The notes under the pieces are model-generated. The model was not told where the DNA came from, made no database searches, and was given only the letters and a program-made list of their open reading frames with translations. 35,839 bases of DNA from Salidesulfovibrio brasiliensis JCM 12178 (GTDB lineage Bacteria; Desulfobacterota; Desulfovibrionia; Desulfovibrionales; Desulfovibrionaceae), in the NCBI RefSeq assembly GCF_001311825.1, contig NZ_BBCB01000026.1, forward strand, positions 1 to 35,839. The letters are read 5' to 3'. Positions 18,664-27,475 of the stretch are shown here, in pieces. Numbering within the stretch: position 1 is the stretch's first letter; each line of letters begins with the position of its first letter. The position numbers and the translations under genes were made by a program.

Positions 18664-19047
18664 GGGACAGCCGGTCCCACCGATCCAGAAATATTCGTGA
18701 CCATCACGGTCCCGTCCCTGTCCACGGCTATGGCCGAGGCATCCTTCAGTCCCTTTGTCACGATTTCTGCCGTTCCGTCGGCATGAACCCGGTAGACCGT
18801 CCCGGCTTCATCCAGTGCGTACAGCCTGCCGCGTGGCCCGCTGGCCAGCGATATGACCTGCCGTTCAAAATTTACCAGACTGATTTCTTCGCCGTCCGGC
18901 GTCACCTGAAATATGCCTGCACCTCTGGCAAGGTACAGATTGCCGCGCGCATCGGCCTCAAGGGCCCGCGCACCGTCTGGGGGGGCAGCCATTCCCGTTG
19001 CAGATGAGCATTGTCAGCGTCAGAACAAAAAGTATCAGGACTCGCAT
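18660..19047 (-). CDS. Small exported NHL/beta-propeller-like protein, frameshifted
   Basis: The body frame (18992-18660) reads as consecutive propeller-like strands: ARGNLYLARGAGIFQVTPDG, then SGPRGRLYALDEAGTVYRVH, then AVDRDGTVMVTNISG, a pattern of NHL/SMP-30-like repeats. Its ATG at 18992 has no ribosome site. Upstream, in the neighbouring frame, an ATG at 19047 is preceded by a perfect AAGGAGG and encodes a hydrophobic leader (MRVLILFVLTLTMLI). The two frames meet at a run of seven C (18984-18990 on the plus strand as G). Dropping one C gives one protein of about 128 residues with a signal peptide. It has only about three repeats, too few for a closed propeller, so it may itself be a degraded or oligomerising form. 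Periplasmic; function unknown. Confidence 0.6.
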
Positions 19048-19090
19048 GGTTTCCTCCTTGCGCTTGACCCAACCCTAGAAACAGGGCATC

Positions 19091-19104
19091 GATATGTCCA
19101 ATAT
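19091..19104 (+). promoter_or_regulatory. Shared LysR-promoter element, copy 1
   Basis: GATATGTCCAATAT (dyad ATAT-N5-ATAT) lies 49 bases before the LysR1 ATG and 44 bases before the divergent NHL-like gene. An identical 14-mer occurs at 20883-20896, 51 bases before LysR2. In both promoters TTGAT follows at exactly +29 from the motif start. It is probably an autoregulatory or divergent-promoter operator. Confidence 0.65.
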
Positions 19105-19139
19105 GCTTTTGTGTAGCGATTGATGCTCTGGAGGTATGA

Positions 19140-20035
19140 ATGGAATTGCGTCACTTGCGGTACTTCATGGCTGTCGCCGAGGAGCTTCACTTCGGCAGGG
19201 CAGCGAGGCGGCTTCACGTGTCCCAGCCGCCGCTGAGCAGGCAGATACGCCAGCTCGAAGAGGAACTGGACGTGGAGCTTTTCGAGCGCAGCAGCCGGAA
19301 GGTGGAGCTGACAGAGGCCGGGCGGTACTACATGGCCGAGGTGGGCAAGGCCATGGCCCTGCTTGACGAGGCCGGGCAGACCGTCCGCAGCGTGGCCAAG
19401 GGCGAGGAAGGTTCGCTCAAGGTCGGTTTCGTCGGGCCTGCCGCGTGCGGATCGCTTCCGGCTGTGGTGCGCGAGTTCCGGCGCCGGTACCCGAATATCC
19501 GGCTGACCATCCGGGCCATGTCCACTTTCCACCAGCTCGGCCTGCTTGCGAAGGGCCGTCTGGATGCCGGTTTTTCCCGCCTTTACGGGCATGACACCCA
19601 CGGCATGAAAACTCGCCTTTTTCAGCGCGAAGCATACGCTCTTGCCGTTCCTCGCGACCACGCTCTGGCGGGGAGGGAGCGCGTCGATCTGGCGGAACTG
19701 GACGGCGAGGACATGATCTTTTACCCTAGGCACTACCAGCCGAAGCTCCATGACGCCTGATCGCCGCATTCGATCGAGCGGGCGCGACTCCCAACATTGT
19801 TCAGGAAGCCAATACCGAGCAGAGCACGCTTGCGCTCGTGGCCGCCGGAATGGGTGTGGCGCTGGTTCCGTCTTCTTCGGTGAACGGGTGTCCTTCGGGG
19901 GTGTCGATCCTGCCGTTGGACGGCACGCTGCCACCGTGGGAAGTGACCATCGTGTGGCCCGAGCACGGGCACGGCCCGATCATGGAGCGACTGCTGGAAG
20001 TGGCCGGGGAGTTCTGCCGGGTGGACGACGCATAG
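19140..20035 (+). CDS. LysR-family transcriptional regulator 1, frameshifted
   Basis: The N-terminal winged helix (residues 1-60: ELRHLRYFMAVAEELHFGRA, then SQPPLSRQIRQLEEEL) is typical of the CatM/BenM-like branch of LysR regulators, followed by an effector-binding domain. The first frame stops at 19760 after KLHDA; the other frame continues LIAAFDRAGATPNIVQEA, then STLALVAAGMGVALVPSS, to a TAG at 20035, all expected for the effector domain. One missing C in GACGCCTGATC (near 19757) explains the break; restored length is about 298 residues. GGAGG lies seven bases before the ATG. The paralogue at 20934 is full length and clearly similar. It probably regulates the divergent small exported protein and perhaps the SMR transporter downstream. 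Confidence 0.87.
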
Positions 20036-20245
20036 CGCCGCCATCCACAGGTTCCCGGCCGTGTGCAGCGCTGCGAGTGTCGCGGCTTCAAATGTACTGG
20101 GTATGTGGTGGCCGGACGGTCGCGCGTCCTGCGGGATAGCGCGGCAGCGTGCCTCAGGGCACCGTCCGGAAGTGGCTCCGAGTGATCGACAGCCGCGGAC
20201 GTTGCCGGGAAACCGGCAGGACTGGCAACCAGAACGGGAGAAATC

Positions 20246-20575
20246 GTGACCTACATCTATCTCACGCTGGCCATCGTGGCCGAAGTGGCCGCAACCATGG
20301 CCCTCAAAGTCCTCTCCGACGGGGTGCGACTGGTACCTCTCATCATGGTCATCGGCGGATACGCCACGGCCTTCACCTTCCTCTGCATCGTGCTCCGCAC
20401 CCTCCCGGTGGGGATAGGCTACGCCATCTGGGCCGGACTCGGGACCGCCCTCGTGGTGCTGTTCGGCGCGATCATGTTCAAGCAGATGCCTGACTTCTGG
20501 GCGCTGACAGGCATCGGGCTGATCGTGGCCGGGGTCGTCTGCATCAACGTGCTTTCAAAGACGACCGTTCACTGA
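20246..20575 (+). CDS. EmrE-type small multidrug resistance (SMR) transporter
   Basis: A 109-residue, four-helix inner-membrane antiporter that exchanges protons for lipophilic cations. Residues matching the key EmrE positions are all present: Glu13 (EmrE Glu14), Tyr39, Tyr59 and Trp62 in GIGYAIWAGLG. Family length is exact. The start codon is GTG at 20246, with GGGAG five bases upstream. It lies 210 bases after the LysR1 stop on the same strand; that gap shows no clear promoter, riboswitch or terminator to me. SMR gating by the neighbouring LysR regulator is an inference from context. Its last 32 bases overlap, antisense, the end of the small membrane-protein gene. Confidence 0.92.
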   Translation: MTYIYLTLAIVAEVAATMALKVLSDGVRLVPLIMVIGGYATAFTFLCIVLRTLPVGIGYAIWAGLGTALVVLFGAIMFKQMPDFWALTGIGLIVAGVVCINVLSKTTVH

Positions 20576-20825
20576 TTCGTGACCCTGCCGGGGGCCGGAC
20601 ATTGCCGGGCCCCGGCATATCCGGGCTGAGCAGGGCGGGCTTTCTGCCCGGATGCTTTGCCTCAAGGCCGAAAAGCGCCCGGCAGGTGGGGACCACAGTC
20701 ACAAGGGTGCCCACCATCAGCAGCACGCAAAAGAATCTTCGTGCATCCCGCCAAAAGGTCGGCTTGATCTTTCCCTGCCGAACCAACTCGTCATACCGTA
20801 GCCGTTCATAATCCACTGGTCGCAT
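20544..20825 (-). CDS. Small single-helix membrane protein, 93 aa
   Basis: Not recognised. The start at 20825 has a near-perfect AAGGAGG seven bases upstream, strong support for a real gene. The N-terminus is charged (RPVDYERLRYDELVRQGKIK), followed by one hydrophobic helix (about 31-52: FFCVLLMVGTLVTVVPTCRA). A Pro/Ser-rich tail follows. The frame ends inside the 3' end of the SMR gene on the opposite strand, so the last residues may be dispensable. It is divergent from LysR2, with the 14-bp shared element between the two starts; this suggests it is a target of that regulator. Confidence 0.6.
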   Translation of the reverse strand: MRPVDYERLRYDELVRQGKIKPTFWRDARRFFCVLLMVGTLVTVVPTCRALFGLEAKHPGRKPALLSPDMPGPGNVRPPAGSRISERSSLKAR

Positions 20826-20882
20826 AATTGCCTCCTTCGCGTCTTGATTTGCTCGCTGTCTCCAAGTATGACCGTGGGGAAT

Positions 20883-20896
20883 GATATGTCCAATAT
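20883..20896 (+). promoter_or_regulatory. Shared LysR-promoter element, copy 2
   Basis: Identical to the 14-mer at 19091-19104, again followed by TTGAT at +29, and positioned 51 bases before the LysR2 ATG and 58 bases before the divergent small membrane gene. Confidence 0.65.
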
Positions 20897-20933
20897 ATAA
20901 AGAAGTGGCCTTTGATACATTTGGAGTATCGAT

Positions 20934-21866
20934 ATGAATCTGCGGCAGCTTGAGTATTTCAGAGCGGTGGCTGAGGAACTGCATTTCGGACGTGCGGCCA
21001 GGAAGATGCATGTGGCGCAGCCGCCGCTGAGCCAGCAGATCAAGAAGCTGGAGGAGGAGCTTGGCGTGCTGCTGCTCAGGCGGGACAACCGCAACGTCTC
21101 GTTGACGCCCGAGGGCCGCAAGTTCCTGTGCGTGGTCCGAAACGCGCTCGGCACGCTGGAGAACGGTGTGGAGCAGGTGCGGATGATGTCCCGTGGCGAG
21201 GTGGGGCGGCTGGGCGTCGGGTTCGTGCCTTCGGTGGCTCATTCGTATTTCACGGAGGCCGTGGCGGAATTCCGCGAGCGACATCCCGGCATCGTGCTGG
21301 ACCTCTACGAGATGGATTCCGTGGAGCAGCGGCGGCAACTGCTGGATGAGGAACTGGACGCCGGGATCGTCTTCGGCCGTTGTTCACGATCTTCAGAGTT
21401 GAATTTCAGGGTGTTCCTGCGTGATCCCTACCTGTTGGCCGTTCATCGCAACCACCGGCTTGCCGAGGCGTCCTCGGCCCGGCTGGAGGACCTGCATGGC
21501 GAGGACCTGATTGTTTTCCCTCGGGCCGTTCATCCCAAGTCCTATGACGAGTCTTTGGCGGTCTTTCACGCGCGCGGCATTGAGCCGAACATCGTGCAGG
21601 AGGCGGCGTCGCATCACACCAAGCTGGCGCTCGTTTCCACCGGCATGGGCATCGGGCTGGTGCCCAGCCGCATGGCTGCCGTGTGCCCGGACTGCGTCAG
21701 GTTGTTGCCGTTCGACTGGCAGGGCGGCAAGGCTGCGTGCAAGAGCGTTCTTGATCTTGCGTGGCGTGCGGGCGACGCCTCTCCGGCGCTGGCCTGCTTT
21801 CTTGCTGTGATGGAGGAATACTGTCCCGAGCCCTCTGACGCCTGCACCCTTGGCTGTGGCGGGTAA
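20934..21866 (+). CDS. LysR-family transcriptional regulator 2
   Basis: A 310-residue regulator with an N-terminal winged helix (NLRQLEYFRAVAEELHFGRA, then QPPLSQQIKKLEEELGVLLL) and a complete effector-binding domain (DLYEMDSVEQRRQLLDEELD, DLIVFPRAVHPKSYDES, then LALVSTGMGIGLVPSRMA). It is a close paralogue of the regulator at 19140, with the same order of effector-domain motifs, so the pair probably arose by duplication. GGAG is eight bases before the ATG. A terminator follows 40 bases after the stop. Likely autoregulated through the shared element; inducer unknown. Confidence 0.93.
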   Translation: MNLRQLEYFRAVAEELHFGRAARKMHVAQPPLSQQIKKLEEELGVLLLRRDNRNVSLTPEGRKFLCVVRNALGTLENGVEQVRMMSRGEVGRLGVGFVPSVAHSYFTEAVAEFRERHPGIVLDLYEMDSVEQRRQLLDEELDAGIVFGRCSRSSELNFRVFLRDPYLLAVHRNHRLAEASSARLEDLHGEDLIVFPRAVHPKSYDESLAVFHARGIEPNIVQEAASHHTKLALVSTGMGIGLVPSRMAAVCPDCVRLLPFDWQGGKAACKSVLDLAWRAGDASPALACFLAVMEEYCPEPSDACTLGCGG

Positions 21867-21908
21867 TCGGGCACCCGCTCCCGGCCCAACGGGATTTGAC
21901 GGAAACAG

Positions 21909-21943
21909 AAAAGGCCCCGCGCACTTGGTGCACGGGGCCTTCA
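21909..21943. terminator. Bidirectional terminator between LysR2 and groEL
   Basis: AAGGCCCCG-C-GCAC (21911-21924) pairs with GTGC-A-CGGGGCCTT (21928-21941), interrupted by one mismatch, with A/T-rich flanks on both sides. It serves LysR2 on plus and groEL on minus. Confidence 0.85.
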
Positions 21944-21970
21944 TTGTCAGCTTGGGATAGCCGGGTCGGA

Positions 21971-23628
<1,658 letters not shown>

Positions 23629-23689
23629 TTACAGAAAGTTGTGTGAATTCTCGGAATTGGAACCTTAATCGTATATCGGGCCGGGGCCG

Positions 23690-23977
23690 TTACTCGACGA
23701 CGGCGAGGATGTCGTCTTCGCGCATGACGAGGTGATCTTCACCGTCGACCTGCACTTCGGTACCGGCATACTTGGCGAACAGCACTGCGTCGCCTTCCTT
23801 GACGGTCATGGCAACGCGCTTTCCGGCATCGTCCAGCTTGCCGGGGCCAACGGCCACGATCATGCCCTTCATCGGCTTTTCCTTGGCGGAATCGGGGATG
23901 ATGATGCCGCCTGCAGTCTTCTCTTCCATTTCCAGGCGTTTCACCAATACGCGGTCGTTCAGCGGTTTCAGTTTCAT
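23690..23977 (-). CDS. groES: Co-chaperonin GroES (10 kDa)
   Basis: Heptameric lid for GroEL. The 95 residues match the family throughout: [20 protein letters not shown] at the start, the mobile loop [15 protein letters not shown], then [20 protein letters not shown] and a typical DDILAVVE end. TGGAGG lies about nine bases before the ATG. First gene of the groES-groEL operon. Confidence 0.97.
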   Translation of the reverse strand: MKLKPLNDRVLVKRLEMEEKTAGGIIIPDSAKEKPMKGMIVAVGPGKLDDAGKRVAMTVKEGDAVLFAKYAGTEVQVDGEDHLVMREDDILAVVE

Positions 23978-24072
23978 ACCTCTATACCTCCAGGTATCAA
24001 GTGTGGTTTTTTAGGTTTTTCCGTGTCGCGTTCCGGCGTGTCTCCGGTGCGTCCCAGCGGAAGACTCGGAGA

Positions 24073-24100
24073 TAAATAAGCACGGTCGTTTCCCTGTCAA
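24073..24100 (-). promoter_or_regulatory. Sigma-70-type promoter of groES-groEL
   Basis: On the minus strand TTGACA (24100-24095) is followed after 16 bases by TATTTA (24078-24073), predicting a start near 24066 and a leader of about 90 bases. I see no CIRCE inverted repeat (TTAGCACTC type) in the leader, so HrcA control is not supported. The remaining sequence up to 24315 shows nothing clear. Confidence 0.6.
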
Positions 24101-24315
24101 GCGGGGTGCCGATTTTTTTCCGCATTTCTCGGCGGAGCTTTTGCTGTCCGTTGAGGAGGCGGGTTGGAACACATGGCGCGGGGCCGTGGTGTGCCGCCTG
24201 AAGCTTTGGGGCTTCGGACTCGGGCAGTGTGGTTGTACGGGAGTCGTGCGGTGCTGTCCACCTTCGGTCGGTAACGCGTTCGTGACCGTCTTTGACACGG
24301 CGTAACTTGCCGGAA

Positions 24316-24328
24316 ACACGAATCGTGT
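24316..24328. promoter_or_regulatory. Perfect 6-bp dyad upstream of the acyltransferase
   Basis: ACACGA-A-TCGTGT is an exact inverted repeat 43 bases before the acyltransferase ATG, close to the TATACT at 24339-24344. It could be an operator; no regulator is identified. Confidence 0.3.
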
Positions 24329-24370
24329 CGGTATGCATTATACTCCTGCAAACCTGATGAGGAGCACGCC

Positions 24371-26191
24371 ATGCAACAGACCACCGAGTCCCCGATTTTC
24401 CGCCTCGACGCCCCGTATCAGACTCCGTTCAAACGCGCACTGTTCAACATCGCCACCAAGCCCCTGACCAAGATCCTGCGTTTCGACACCCTGAACTCGC
24501 TCTACGCGAAATATCAGGAGCAGGACGCAGGCGGCGAGTTCGTGGACCGGGTACTGGAAATCTTCGGCATCACCCTTGAACTCGGCGGCCGTCCGCTCTC
24601 GAAGATTCCTTCCAAGGGCCCGCTCATGGTGGTGGCGAACCATCCCTTCGGCGCGGTGGAGGGCGTCATCCTCGTCAAGCTACTCAAGCAGATCCGGCCG
24701 GACGTCAAGGTCATGGCCAACTACCTGCTCGGCAAGATCCCCGAAATGCGGGAAAACCTCATCGCAGTCGACCCCTTCGGCACCAGCGACTCGGCCAAGG
24801 CCAACATCTCCGGCCTCAAGGAGAGCATGCGCTGGCTCAAGGACGGCCACCTGCTGGCTGTCTTCCCGGCAGGCGAGGTCTCCAGCCTCAAGGTCGGCCG
24901 CCGCATGGTCGCGGACCCGCCGTGGAGCGAGACCGTGGCCCGCATGGTCCGCAAGGCCAAGTGTCCTGTGGTGCCCATGTTTTTCAACGGCCGCAACAGC
25001 GCGGTCTTTCAGGCGGCGGGCATGATTCACCCCCGGCTTCGCACCGTGCTTCTGCCGCACGAGAACCTCAAGCGGGCCAGCCGCAAAGTGCAGGTCTCGG
25101 TGGGCGGCCCCATCGCCTACGAACGCCTCGAATCCTATGAAACCAACCGCGAGCTGACGGATTATCTTCGTTTCAGGACCTATGTCCTGCGCCGCCAGCG
25201 GCCCTCGCTCTTCAAGCGCCGGGAAAACCCCAAGCGCAAGATGGCGCAACTGGCCAACGGCATGTCCAAGCACATCCTCGCCAGCGAGGTCGCGGCCCTG
25301 CCGGACGAGCACATGCTGGTGCAGAGCGGCGACTACAGCGTTTTTCAGGCCGAGGCATGGCGCATCCCCCGCATCCTGCGCGAGATCGGCGTGCTGCGTG
25401 AAAAGACTTTCCGCGCCGTGGGAGAAGGCACCGGCCTGCCCATGGACATCGACGCCTACGACGACACCTACCGTCATCTGGTGCTCTGGAACAATGCCGA
25501 GCGCGAGGTCTGCGGCGCATACCGTTTCGCCCTGAGCGATGAGATTCTTGAAAAGCAGGGGCAGGACGGCATCTATTCGGCCTCGCTTTTCCGCTTCAAA
25601 CCCGGCTTTCTCAAAACGCTGCAACCCGCGCTGGAGCTGGGCCGTTCCTTCATCCGCGCCAAATATCAGCGCAGCTACCAGCCGCTTTTGATGCTCTGGA
25701 AGGGGCTGGCCGCGTTCGTGGTCAAGAATCCCCGCTATTCAAAGCTGTTCGGTTGCGTGAGCATCTCTGGCGATTACTCCCGCGTATCGCGCGAGCTGAT
25801 GGTCAGCTATCTGCAGCGCCACTGTTTCGACGCGGAGCTCGCCACGCAGGTGACGCCCTCGACCCCGCTCAAGCCCAAGGCGCTCGACAGGCTCGACGTT
25901 GCCTTCTCCGAGGCCGTGTTCAGCGACCCCGAGGACATCGGCGGCGTGGTCACGGACGTGGAGGACGGGCGCGGCATCCCGGTGCTGCTCAAGCAGTACC
26001 TCAAGCTCGGCGGCCGCATCCTCGGGTTCAACGTGGACCCGGACTTCGGCAACTGTCTGGACGGGCTGATTCTGGTGGATCTGGTGAACACCGACCCCAA
26101 GATTCTGGGCCGGTTCATGGGCAAGCAGGGCGCCGAGGCGTTTCTGGATCACCACGGCAACCACACCCCGACACCGCTTCGCGCGGCCTAG
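24371..26191 (+). CDS. OlsF-like bifunctional ornithine-lipid acyltransferase
   Basis: A 606-residue protein joining two acyltransferase modules. The N-terminal half (about 75-260) is a PlsC/lysophospholipid-acyltransferase domain with VVANHPFGAVEG (His-x5-Glu variant of the HxxxxD site), and FPAGEVSS near 167. The C-terminal half (about 290-585) resembles the GNAT-fold OlsB-type hemolysin/acyl-ACP N-acyltransferase: VFQAEAWRIPRILREIGVLR, then SASLFRFKPGF and ELGRSFIRAKYQRSYQPLLM. This order, O-acyltransferase then N-acyltransferase, is that of OlsF, which makes phosphorus-free ornithine lipids (established for Serratia OlsF). GAGGAG lies six bases before the ATG. Ornithine-lipid synthesis is therefore the leading inference; a different amino-lipid is possible. 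Confidence 0.8.
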   Translation: MQQTTESPIFRLDAPYQTPFKRALFNIATKPLTKILRFDTLNSLYAKYQEQDAGGEFVDRVLEIFGITLELGGRPLSKIPSKGPLMVVANHPFGAVEGVILVKLLKQIRPDVKVMANYLLGKIPEMRENLIAVDPFGTSDSAKANISGLKESMRWLKDGHLLAVFPAGEVSSLKVGRRMVADPPWSETVARMVRKAKCPVVPMFFNGRNSAVFQAAGMIHPRLRTVLLPHENLKRASRKVQVSVGGPIAYERLESYETNRELTDYLRFRTYVLRRQRPSLFKRRENPKRKMAQLANGMSKHILASEVAALPDEHMLVQSGDYSVFQAEAWRIPRILREIGVLREKTFRAVGEGTGLPMDIDAYDDTYRHLVLWNNAEREVCGAYRFALSDEILEKQGQDGIYSASLFRFKPGFLKTLQPALELGRSFIRAKYQRSYQPLLMLWKGLAAFVVKNPRYSKLFGCVSISGDYSRVSRELMVSYLQRHCFDAELATQVTPSTPLKPKALDRLDVAFSEAVFSDPEDIGGVVTDVEDGRGIPVLLKQYLKLGGRILGFNVDPDFGNCLDGLILVDLVNTDPKILGRFMGKQGAEAFLDHHGNHTPTPLRAA

Positions 26192-26194
26192 GCA

Positions 26195-26944
26195 TCATTC
26201 TTCAAGGTATTTGGCCACGAGTTCGTCATAGCGTCCGGACTCGCGCAGCTTTTTCAGCCCGGCGTTGAAGTCGGCGCAGAGCTGTTCGTCGTTGAAGCCC
26301 ACGCGGTACTCGGTGGGTTCAAAGATGTCGTGCACCACATGGGGCCGCGACAGGTCCACCATGTCGCTCTCGGGCGTGGCTTTCAGCAGCGCCTTCAGGA
26401 TGTGGCGTTCGATGATGATGACGTCCACCCGGCCGGAAAAGAGCAGGTTGAGCTGGATCATCTGGTTGGCGGTCTCGGAATAGCTTTTCATCCACGGGAT
26501 GACTTCCGCAAAGCCGCGCCCCAGTCGCAGGTCTGCCCGCTGGAAGGCTGAGACGCTTTTGCCCCTCAGGTCGGCGGGTTGCTGTATCTTCAGCCTGTCC
26601 TCTTTGAGTGAAATGGCGACATTGTGGTAGAAAATGTGGCTGTCCGAAAGGCATTCGGCTTCTATTGCCGTCTCTCGGTTCATGGTCAGCGCCGCATCGG
26701 CCATCCCTTCCCGCAAGAGGTCCGGCACCCGCGCTAGAGGCGCAAAACAGACCCTGCTCGAATGTCCTGCCAGTTTCAATGCTTCCCTGACGATATCGAC
26801 TTCAAGCCCCCGGTTGTCCGCGCGCATGACGTAGGGCGGCATGGACTGTCCCACCGACAGCACGACCTCGCGTGCGTGGGCGAATGGCGCGACCAGTGCG
26901 GCCCAGACAAGAAGCTGAAGGAGCACAAACCCTATTCGGCGCAT
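26195..26944 (-). CDS. Periplasmic solute-binding protein, SBP_bac_3 type
   Basis: A 249-residue exported protein of the family-3 binding fold. The signal peptide MRRIGFVLLQLLVWAALVAP ends at an AHA site near 24. The mature protein starts VVLSVGQSMPPYVM, has LEVDIVREALKLAG, LREGMADAALTMNRE and ends LKKLRESGRYDELVAKYLEE, typical of the family. No ABC permease or ATPase adjoins it, so like the protein at 11190 it may be an orphan receptor. It converges on the acyltransferase gene, three bases between stops. Ligand unknown. Confidence 0.85.
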   Translation of the reverse strand: MRRIGFVLLQLLVWAALVAPFAHAREVVLSVGQSMPPYVMRADNRGLEVDIVREALKLAGHSSRVCFAPLARVPDLLREGMADAALTMNRETAIEAECLSDSHIFYHNVAISLKEDRLKIQQPADLRGKSVSAFQRADLRLGRGFAEVIPWMKSYSETANQMIQLNLLFSGRVDVIIIERHILKALLKATPESDMVDLSRPHVVHDIFEPTEYRVGFNDEQLCADFNAGLKKLRESGRYDELVAKYLEE

Positions 26945-27009
26945 AGGGTATCATTGCCCGAGCCGATGGAGAAATCAAGCGGGTTATTGAATTCCGGAAT
27001 GGGTTTCGA

Positions 27010-27093
27010 TCAAAGACCCTTCTTCCTCTCAATCCACTTGTCCACCTGCGGCGTTGCATAGGTCTCGAACTGGTCGAGCAGGCCGCCGGGCTT
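27010..27093 (-). pseudogene. 3' remnant of a second LOG-family gene
   Basis: About 80 bases encode [20 protein letters not shown] plus ERKKGL and a TGA, nearly the same as the last 27 residues of the intact LOG gene at 31329-31913. The two DNA copies differ at scattered bases that are mostly synonymous, so this is an old diverged paralogue, not a fresh copy. Similarity stops abruptly at about 27092, where the foreign block begins. The rest of the gene is missing. Confidence 0.75.
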
Positions 27094-27208
27094 TGGGGGC
27101 CTAAGTGTACGGATTGATCTACATTTGAGTGGCAAGGAGATGGTCTGGAGGTGGCCGGGTGAATTTTCCATGCCCATCCATTTTTCAATCGAGGTTATTA
27201 GTCTTTTC

Positions 27209-27264
27209 TGGCGGAGAGGAGAGGATTTGAACCTCCGGTGGCCGTAATCACACACGTTTTCCAG
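27209..27264 (-). other. 3' fragment of tRNA-Ser(GGA), putative attachment site
   Basis: Read on the minus strand the sequence starts at the anticodon loop CTGGAAA (anticodon GGA), then the stem half ACGTG, a long variable arm, the T arm GGAGG-TTCAAAT-CCTCT, the acceptor half CCTCTCC, discriminator G and encoded CCA. Nothing 5' of the loop (AGTCAT) pairs with ACGTG, so the D arm and 5' half are absent. A tRNA 3' half starting at the anticodon loop is the usual att core for tyrosine-recombinase elements. No intact copy of this tRNA occurs in the window. Confidence 0.8.
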
Positions 27265-27475
27265 ATGACTTCCTATGTTTCAACTCTGATTTCAGACAGT
27301 TACATAGTATTTGAAGGCGTCCTACAGTCTGTTTTTCAGCAGGTTGCCTCAGCAAATGCTAGGCAATTATGTAGCAAGTTTCAAAATCGAAGAGTCTTGA
27401 TTGTGTATGAGGAGAGTTGTAGTCTTCAGCGACCTGAAATAGACTTTACGTACAGCATGAGATTGGAGGGATTCA

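Noticed and set aside
20036..20245. Guanidine-II riboswitch before the SMR gene
   Set aside because: One ACGG tetraloop-like stretch (near 20113) lacks a proper stem and the second hairpin is missing. The gene is EmrE-like, not Gdx-like.
23978..24100. CIRCE element or sigma-32 promoter before groES
   Set aside because: No TTAGCACTC-type inverted repeat, and the hexamers fit sigma-70 better than CTTGAA/CCCCAT.
27094..27208. Insertion-sequence end between the LOG remnant and tRNA fragment
   Set aside because: No terminal inverted repeats, target duplication or transposase-like reading frame could be recognised.
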